In this document: one piece after another, positions 1 to 4,765 of the stretch
How positions within the stretch are numbered: position 1 is the stretch's first letter
How the letters are laid out: each line of letters begins with the position of its first letter
DNA from: Verrucomicrobia bacterium UBA673
Lineage (GTDB): Bacteria > Verrucomicrobiota > Verrucomicrobiia > Limisphaerales > UBA1096
Direction: 5' to 3'
Assembly (NCBI GenBank): GCA_002299785.1
Contig: DBNL01000053.1
Location: forward strand, 1 to 6,330
Length of the DNA stretch: 6,330 nucleotides
Program-made: the position numbers and the translations under genes
Notes under the pieces: model-generated
What the model was told of the DNA's origin: nothing
Databases searched by the model: none
What the model saw: only the letters and a program-made list of their open reading frames with translations

Positions 1-546
1 GAGTTGCTTAGCTCGATGGAGATCGAGTTCGAGATTGTGCCCAGCCACGCGGAAGAAGTGATGGAAGCCGGCGACTTTATCCCCGACCTCTGCGAAGCCA
101 ACGCCAAAAAAAAGGCTATGCCGATTGCTGAGCTCCATCCGGAATGCTTGGTGATTGCCGCCGATACCATCGTTTACCTCGAGGATGAACTGTTCGGCAA
201 ACCAACCCATATTGACGAAGCCAGCCACATGTTGGCCAAGCTAGAGGGGCGCACACACCAGGTTTCAACCGGCGTCTCGCTGATTTATCACAACGATGAA
301 ATCAACAAAACATTCTCGGTGATCACCAACGTCACTTTCCTGCCGCTCAGCAAGGAGCAGATAGACGAATACCTTGCTGGGATCGATCCGCTCGACAAGG
401 CCGGCGGCTACGCCATACAGCAGGACAAGGACAAGATTATCAAGCGGGTCTCCGGCTCGGTTTCTAACGTGATCGGTCTGCCCGTCGAACGCCTCAAGGA
501 GGAGTTGAACCACCTGTTCATCGAAAAAATCGAGGAGCAGTGGTGA
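1..546 (+). CDS. maf: Maf family nucleoside triphosphate pyrophosphatase, 5' end cut by window
   Basis: Maf proteins are cytoplasmic house-cleaning enzymes that hydrolyse non-canonical or pyrimidine NTPs to NMP and pyrophosphate. They were first noted as septum-formation inhibitors. The first codons read ELLSSMEIEFEIVPS, which matches the family just after its N-terminal S-x-S-P-R-R nucleotide-binding loop. The true start therefore lies upstream of the window, and the TTG at 4 is not a real start. Family blocks seen are AADTIV (catalytic Asp codon 163-165), FGKP, EGRTHQVSTG, the DKAGGYAIQ block, and GSVSNVIGLPVERL near the C-terminus. The end is normal: about 181 residues are present of the usual 190-200. 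Whether it is the dTTP/UTP type (YhdE-like) or the m7GTP type (YceF-like) cannot be fixed without the N-terminus and an alignment. The next gene starts 135 bases downstream. Confidence 0.94.
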   Translation, partial: ELLSSMEIEFEIVPSHAEEVMEAGDFIPDLCEANAKKKAMPIAELHPECLVIAADTIVYLEDELFGKPTHIDEASHMLAKLEGRTHQVSTGVSLIYHNDEINKTFSVITNVTFLPLSKEQIDEYLAGIDPLDKAGGYAIQQDKDKIIKRVSGSVSNVIGLPVERLKEELNHLFIEKIEEQW

Positions 547-681
547 GCTTGGCGCCTGGTTTTGAACCTTTCAGCTGAGTTCATGTCCAAATTGTCACTT
601 GCTATCAGGCCTATTGGAGATTGATTCCCTGCCAATTCGGGCATAGACCTAGTCTCTACCAAACAGAGCCAACCGATCCAT
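547..681. other. intergenic gap between maf and the sugar transferase gene
   Basis: This 135-base gap has no ORF with family resemblance. A TTGTCA hexamer at 592-597 resembles a -35 box, but no convincing -10 lies at the right distance, so I do not call a promoter. No stem followed by a T run is visible after the maf stop codon. The half-site GCTTGGC sits right after the stop codon (547-553). Nothing else is supported. Confidence 0.5.
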
Positions 682-2076
682 ATGCTACGCAACCAACGAC
701 AAATCCATACAAGCATCAACAAGGTGCTCGACGGTTTGGTTTTTGCCATCAGCCTTTGGATCGCACACAGGTTGCGCGCCGTGTTGCACTTCGAGGTGTT
801 CGGTGGCACGGCTGAAATCGCGCCCTTCGAGGGGGCGTACGTTTGGATCAGCGTCCTCCTCCTGTTTGTGGCTCCATTCGTCCTGGATACCGAGGGGTTT
901 TATTCGCGTTCCGCTTGGCCAAGTCGCGCCCAGACTATCTGGCCGCTAGCCAAGGCATCCCTGTTGATCACCCTGCTCATCATCACCGTGATGTTCACCT
1001 TCAAGATTCAACTTACCCGCTCGGTGATCCTGATTTTTGCTGTTCTCAGCATCGCGCTGGCCTGGGTCAAGGAGGAAGCCTCGCTTCGTTGGCAGCGGCG
1101 ACGCCTGACCCGCGCCGACCTCCAGAAACGAATCATTCTGCTCGGCTCGCCGGAGGAAACGCAGAACATGCTGAGCCGCATCGACGATACCAACGACACG
1201 AGCTACCGCGTCGTGCTTCAGTTCAACATCGATAGCAAACCGATCAACGATCTCCTGCGCCAAATGCATGAGCACTCCGCCAATGTCGTTCTCATCAACG
1301 CAGGCCACACCAAGTTCGACAAGATTGAGCAGGTAATTAACGCCTGCGAGCTCGAGGGCGTTGAGGTATGGCTTGCCGCCGATTTTTTCAACACTCAGAT
1401 CGCCCGCACCGCGGTCGATGATTTTCACGGCGTCCCGCTGCTGGTGTTTCACTCCGCACCGGCCGCCTCTCTACAGGGCTTGGCAAAGCAGGCCATCGAC
1501 TTCGCCGGGGCGCTGGCCATGCTCGTGCTTCTCTCGCCGGTGTTGCTGCTGTGCGCCTTGGCCGTGAAGTTCAACTCGCCCGGCCCGGTTTTGTTTCGCC
1601 AAAAACGCAGCGGCATCAACGGACGACCTTTCACCATGTACAAATTCCGCTCGATGGGCACCAACGCTGAGCAGCGCAAGCACGAGCTGGCGGCCATGAA
1701 CGAGATGAGTGGTCCGGTGTTCAAGGTCTCCAACGATCCTCGCATCACGCCGGTCGGCCGCTTTCTGCGGCGGTTCAGCCTCGACGAACTGCCCCAGTTG
1801 TTCAACGTCCTCAAGGGAGCCATGAGCCTCGTCGGCCCGAGGCCTCTGCCGGTAGACGAGACCAGGCGCTTCGAAGATCTCGCCCATCGCCGCCGCCTCA
1901 GCGTCAAGCCCGGCCTCACCTGCCTGTGGCAGATCAGCGGTCGCAACGAGGTCAGTGAATTCTCCGACTGGGTGCGCCTCGACCTCGAGTACATCGACAA
2001 CTGGTCGCTTTGGCTCGATATCAAAATCCTCTTCCGCACCATCCCAGTCGTTTTCATCGGCACTGGCGCAAAGTGA
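682..2076 (+). CDS. polyprenyl-phosphate sugar transferase (exopolysaccharide initiating glycosyltransferase)
   Basis: The predicted product is an inner-membrane enzyme that moves a sugar-1-phosphate from a nucleotide sugar to undecaprenyl phosphate, the first step of exopolysaccharide, capsule or O-antigen synthesis. The 464 residues match the long WcaJ/WbaP/EpsL layout. Four hydrophobic segments lie near 16-35, 53-70, 91-108 and 112-128. A soluble Rossmann-like CoA_binding_3-type region (IILLGS at 151-156) covers about 150-255, followed by a membrane-entering helix near 273-298. The catalytic bacterial sugar transferase domain runs from about 298 to the end. Its signature blocks are FNSPGPVLFRQKR (297-309), KFRSM (321-325), SLDELPQL with the D-E pair (366-373), MSLVGPRPLP (381-390), KPGLT (409-413) and WQISGR (416-421). 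The sugar specificity (Glc, Gal or GlcNAc-like) cannot be read from this. The ATG at 682 gives a normal N-terminus but has no clear ribosome-binding site. No other polysaccharide genes are in view. Confidence 0.94.
   Translation: MLRNQRQIHTSINKVLDGLVFAISLWIAHRLRAVLHFEVFGGTAEIAPFEGAYVWISVLLLFVAPFVLDTEGFYSRSAWPSRAQTIWPLAKASLLITLLIITVMFTFKIQLTRSVILIFAVLSIALAWVKEEASLRWQRRRLTRADLQKRIILLGSPEETQNMLSRIDDTNDTSYRVVLQFNIDSKPINDLLRQMHEHSANVVLINAGHTKFDKIEQVINACELEGVEVWLAADFFNTQIARTAVDDFHGVPLLVFHSAPAASLQGLAKQAIDFAGALAMLVLLSPVLLLCALAVKFNSPGPVLFRQKRSGINGRPFTMYKFRSMGTNAEQRKHELAAMNEMSGPVFKVSNDPRITPVGRFLRRFSLDELPQLFNVLKGAMSLVGPRPLPVDETRRFEDLAHRRRLSVKPGLTCLWQISGRNEVSEFSDWVRLDLEYIDNWSLWLDIKILFRTIPVVFIGTGAK
913..924. 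repeat. iterated palindrome copy 1 (GCTTGGCCAAGT)
   Basis: This copy contains the perfect 10-base palindrome CTTGGCCAAG at 914-923. It lies inside the sugar transferase gene and is read as Ala-Trp-Pro-Ser (residues 78-81). Confidence 0.7.
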
Positions 2077-2141
2077 ATCTGCGTACCTTTGCGCTTTCAC
2101 GTCCGGGCCGCCTCTGCTAATTAGTGTACCCGTTCAAGGGC

Positions 2142-2810
2142 ATGGAATTTTTATTTATCGGTTTTGCGGCAGGATTCGCTCACGTGATCAGCGGAGTGGA
2201 CCACTTAGCCGCATTGGCACCCTTCGCAGCACGCCGCGAACAGCACGCCGCTTGGCGACTGGGCCTACACTGGGGCCTTGGCCACGCCTGTGGCGTCGCG
2301 CTGATCGGCCTGCTCGTCTGGCTCCTCAAGGGTACTACCGCCGCCGAGTGGCTCTCCACCGGAGCGGAGCAGCTTGTCGGCGTGCTCCTGATCTCTATCG
2401 GCGCGCTGGGCATCCGCTCCTTGTTGCGACACCGCGTTCACACCAACGAACACGATCACTTCGGCATTCGGCACTCGCACATCCACGCACACCTTGGCCA
2501 GACCCACTCCCGCACAAGCCATAAACACTCGCACGCCGCGATGGGTATCGGACTGCTGCACGGAACCGCTGGTGGCACGCACCTCTGGGTTGTGCTGCCT
2601 ACACTCGCCATCCCCAGCTTCGGCGGAGTCGCCCTCTACCTCGCTGCCTACGCCCTGTCCACCGTCGCGGCGATGACTCTGTTTTCAGCCGGACTGGGCC
2701 GCTTGGCCAAGCGCTTGGTAAACAGTAGCCCGCAGCTTGGCCACGGCTTCGGCCTGGCCTGCTGTACCGCCTCAATGTTCATAGGTGGCTACTGGTTGTT
2801 TGCCAGTTAG
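2142..2810 (+). CDS. putative nickel/cobalt transporter-like membrane protein (NicO/UreH-type) with His-rich loop
   Basis: A 222-residue inner-membrane protein. The first helix carries GFAHVISGVDHLAALAPF (residues 11-28). This resembles the H-x(4-5)-D-H metal-site motif of nickel/cobalt transporters and the UreH-like family. The second helix region carries LHWGLGHACG (42-51). Residues 97-131 form a hydrophilic loop with 12 histidines, typical of a metal-gathering loop between two three-helix halves. The second half starts GIGLLHGTAGGTHLWVVLP (135-153) and keeps His at 140 and 147. The likely role is uptake or export of Ni2+, Co2+ or a similar ion, but the substrate is inferred. I chose the ATG at 2142 because it places the first helix at the N-terminus as usual; a GTG at 2124 would add six residues. 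Neither has a well-spaced ribosome-binding site. The gene lies 24 bases upstream of the squalene synthase gene and is probably co-transcribed with it. Confidence 0.75.
   Translation: MEFLFIGFAAGFAHVISGVDHLAALAPFAARREQHAAWRLGLHWGLGHACGVALIGLLVWLLKGTTAAEWLSTGAEQLVGVLLISIGALGIRSLLRHRVHTNEHDHFGIRHSHIHAHLGQTHSRTSHKHSHAAMGIGLLHGTAGGTHLWVVLPTLAIPSFGGVALYLAAYALSTVAAMTLFSAGLGRLAKRLVNSSPQLGHGFGLACCTASMFIGGYWLFAS
2701..2712. repeat. iterated palindrome copy 2 (GCTTGGCCAAGC)
   Basis: A perfect 12-base palindrome inside the transporter gene, read in a different frame from copy 1 (Leu-Ala-Lys). It is followed at once by another GCTTGG (2712-2717). A further half-site, GCTTGGCC, lies at 2735-2742. Confidence 0.75.
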
Positions 2811-2834
2811 CCCGGCGGCAATAGTGCTCGAGTC

Positions 2835-3848
2835 ATGCCCAAGCTGATCCACCAAGCCATCGACTCGCTGCTCGAGAAAACTTCCCGCTCATTTTACGTG
2901 ACCCTCAAGGCGCTCCCGCCTCGCATCCGCCCACAGATTAGCCTCGGCTATCTGCTCGCCCGCATCGCCGACACCCTCGCCGACTCGAAAGGCGGCCCCA
3001 CCGACCAGCGTCTGACCGCGCTCGAGCAATTCAACGAGCGCATCCAGGGCCGCACCAGTGCACTGCCCAACCTCGCGATCCTCGCCCGGCTCCAGAGCGA
3101 TCCAGCCGAGGTGCAACTGCTCGAGCACGCCGCCACGCCGGTCACTTATCTCGAGCAGGTTTCTGATGCCGACCGGCAGCGCATCCGCCAAGTGCTCGAC
3201 ACGATCACCAGCGGGCAGATGCTCGACCTAAAGCGCTTCGCCTACAGTACCGGCAACACGATCATCCCGCTCGCGCGCGATGAAGAACTCGACGACTACA
3301 CCTACCGCGTCGCCGGTTGTGTCGGTGAATTCTGGACGAACCTTTCACTCGCCCACCTCTTTGAGGTCGATCCCGCAACCGAGGTGCGGTTGCTAGAGAC
3401 CGGCGTGCGTTTCGGCAAAGGATTGCAACTGGTCAACATCCTGCGCGATATCCCGGCCGACCTGCGAATGGGCCGCTGCTACCTGCCCAGCGACATCCTG
3501 GCCGAGCACGACCTCACGCCGCGCGACCTGCTCACGCCTTCGACCATCGACCGATTTCGCCCCGTTTACAACAGCTACCTCGACAAGGCCGCTGCACACC
3601 TCGACGCCGCCGGAGAGTACATTGGACTGCTGCCCTACCGGCAGTTTCGGCTGCGCGCCGCCAGCATGCTTCCAGTGCTCATCGGCCAGCGGACTCTCAC
3701 GCTGCTACGAGGGCAAAACGTGCTCGACGCCGAAAACCGAATCAAGGTCTGCCGCCCCGAGATTAGGCAGTTAACCCGACAAACCGCCCTCGCCGTGCCG
3801 TCGCGGCGGCGCAGCCAAAAACTGCTCGAAGCCCAACGCCATGTCTGA
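2835..3848 (+). CDS. squalene/phytoene synthase family protein, probably squalene synthase
   Basis: This trans-isoprenyl diphosphate synthase head-group enzyme joins two prenyl diphosphates head to head via a cyclopropyl intermediate: two farnesyl-PP to squalene, or two geranylgeranyl-PP to phytoene. The 337 residues form one all-helical domain. LEKTSRSFYVTL (13-24) is the conserved N-terminal block. DTLAD (46-50) is the first Asp-rich Mg-diphosphate site and DIPAD (205-209), inside NILRDIPADL, is the second. YTYRVAGCVGEFWT (155-168) is the mid-enzyme block. The sequence style (SRSFYVTLKALP, CYLPSDIL) resembles single-gene bacterial and eukaryotic squalene synthases more than HpnC/HpnD pairs or CrtB. 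This suggests squalene for hopanoid or sterol-type lipids, but a C30 carotenoid route is possible. No C-terminal membrane anchor is visible, unlike eukaryotic enzymes. No hpn or crt genes are next to it. The stop codon overlaps the start of the next gene by 8 bases, which suggests translational coupling. Confidence 0.88.
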   Translation: MPKLIHQAIDSLLEKTSRSFYVTLKALPPRIRPQISLGYLLARIADTLADSKGGPTDQRLTALEQFNERIQGRTSALPNLAILARLQSDPAEVQLLEHAATPVTYLEQVSDADRQRIRQVLDTITSGQMLDLKRFAYSTGNTIIPLARDEELDDYTYRVAGCVGEFWTNLSLAHLFEVDPATEVRLLETGVRFGKGLQLVNILRDIPADLRMGRCYLPSDILAEHDLTPRDLLTPSTIDRFRPVYNSYLDKAAAHLDAAGEYIGLLPYRQFRLRAASMLPVLIGQRTLTLLRGQNVLDAENRIKVCRPEIRQLTRQTALAVPSRRRSQKLLEAQRHV

Positions 3849-4566
3849 GCCTGCACGCACCCGAATGCTGATACTGCTAGCAGCGGCTTGGCTGTTCGCC
3901 GGTTGCAGCGGCGACCCAGCGGCCAAGCCCGGTTTTCACGAGGTCAACCAGCACCAGTTTTTTGTCAACAGCCTTGGCATGAAGTTTATCCAGTTACCCG
4001 GCAGCGACGCTTGGCTCGGTGTCTGGGAAACCCGAGTCGCCGATTACGCCGCCTTTGCTAACGCCACTACCAACGGCTGGCAGGCCGCCTGGTTTCAGGA
4101 CACCGACCGACACCCCGCCGTCAACGTCAACTGGCACGACGCTCAGTTTTTTTGCGCGTGGCTCAGCCAACGCGAACGCGAGAGTGGACTGCTCGCCGCC
4201 GATGAGGGCTACCGCCTGCCAACCTCGAGCGAGTGGATCGCCGCGCTTGGCCAAGCGGAGCCAACCGACAGTGGCAACTTCGGCCCGCAACTTGGCAGCG
4301 AAAGTTTTGACCGCACCAGCCCTGTCGGCTCGTTTCCAGGCAACGCGCTTGGCCTGCACGACCTTCGGGGCAACGTGTGGGAATGGTGCACAGCTTGGCC
4401 AAGCGAGGAAGGAGTTGGCCGTATACTGCGGGGCGGCGGCTGGCGCGACAATACCCCCGGGGTGCTCGCCGCCGACCGCGAACTCATCGTCACTCCCAAG
4501 GTCACCACCGAGGATTACGGCTTCCGTTGCATCCTCATCCTCAAGCACCCCGCTCAGCCACACTAA
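3841..4566 (+). CDS. lipoprotein with FGE-sulfatase (SUMF1-like) domain, catalytic cysteines absent
   Basis: A 241-residue exported protein. A short charged N-terminus and hydrophobic stretch (9-20) end in LFAGC with the candidate lipid-bearing Cys at 22. Phe at the -3 position is a less usual lipobox residue. The rest is a C-type-lectin-like FGE-sulfatase domain (PF03781 type): NSLGMKFIQLPG (43-54), HPAVNVNWHDAQFFCAWLS (91-109), YRLPTSSEW (124-132), GLHDLRGNVWEWC (171-183), LRGGGW (196-201) and a terminal GFRC (227-230). The two copper-binding catalytic cysteines of true formylglycine-generating enzymes should follow the RGG-S/G-W block; here those positions appear to be Asp203 and about Val208. 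It is therefore probably a binding or structural member rather than a sulfatase activator. No sulfatase gene is nearby. The ATG at 3841 overlaps the squalene synthase stop by 8 bases; an internal ATG at 3865 would also give a good signal peptide. Its role is unknown. Confidence 0.85.
   Translation: MSEPARTRMLILLAAAWLFAGCSGDPAAKPGFHEVNQHQFFVNSLGMKFIQLPGSDAWLGVWETRVADYAAFANATTNGWQAAWFQDTDRHPAVNVNWHDAQFFCAWLSQRERESGLLAADEGYRLPTSSEWIAALGQAEPTDSGNFGPQLGSESFDRTSPVGSFPGNALGLHDLRGNVWEWCTAWPSEEGVGRILRGGGWRDNTPGVLAADRELIVTPKVTTEDYGFRCILILKHPAQPH
4244..4257. repeat. iterated palindrome copy 3 (14-base form)
   Basis: CGCTTGGCCAAGCG is a perfect 14-base palindrome in the FGE-domain lipoprotein gene. It is read in the third frame, as Leu-Gly-Gln-Ala. 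Confidence 0.75.
4393..4404. repeat. iterated palindrome copy 4 (GCTTGGCCAAGC)
   Basis: The second perfect copy in the lipoprotein gene, about 150 bases after copy 3. It is read as Ala-Trp-Pro-Ser, in the same frame as copy 1. Confidence 0.75.
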
Positions 4567-4765
4567 AACGAGTCGATCAAAGTTCGCGGCAGCAATCTTG
4601 GAGTGCCGTTCTCTGGGTTTAACAAGCCCGCTGTAACTCGTGATTGCTTCCCATGTTTCAAACTATTTATTCACAATTTGAGAATCTGCCTTGTCGTAGT
4701 TTTTCATTTTACCGTACATTGTCCGCAAGTCGGAGAAATGGCTTCCACACCAGAAAAGAACGATT
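4567..4765. other. intergenic region upstream of gcvP
   Basis: About 200 bases, clearly more AT-rich than the flanking genes, so a natural place for the gcvP promoter. A short hairpin, GGGTTT (4615-4620) with loop AAC and AAGCCC (4624-4629), lies within it and is flanked by the inverted pair ACGAGT (4568-4573) / ACTCGT (4636-4641). No T run follows, so it is not a standard intrinsic terminator. I see no glycine-riboswitch core motifs. A 14-codon frame from the ATG at 4738, preceded by GGAG at 4732-4735, ends at 4782; its possible meaning is covered in the findings. Confidence 0.5.
4691..4720 (+). promoter_or_regulatory. weak candidate sigma-70 promoter for gcvP
   Basis: TTGTCG (4691-4696) and TACATT (4715-4720) are spaced 18 bases apart, each matching the -35/-10 consensus at four of six positions, inside an AT-rich stretch. 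Transcription would begin near 4727, giving a very short leader. The match is poor, and the consensus used by this organism is not known. Confidence 0.2.

Noticed and set aside
946..2100. Long reverse-strand open frames opposite the sugar transferase gene.
   Set aside because: They are shadows of a high-GC gene. The + frame has clear sugar-transferase motifs throughout, and the reverse frames show none.
1955..2524. A 189-codon + frame overlapping the end of the sugar transferase and the start of the transporter gene.
   Set aside because: It overlaps two recognisable genes in another frame, has low-complexity Ser/Arg/Pro-rich composition and no family resemblance.
3994..4636. Open frames on both strands across the lipoprotein gene, up to 205 codons.
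   Set aside because: The lipoprotein frame carries all the FGE-domain blocks. The others are Arg/Pro/Ala-rich by-products of GC content.
4567..4765. Possible glycine riboswitch before gcvP.
   Set aside because: The conserved core motifs of the glycine aptamer were not seen, and the gap is AT-rich with only short stems.
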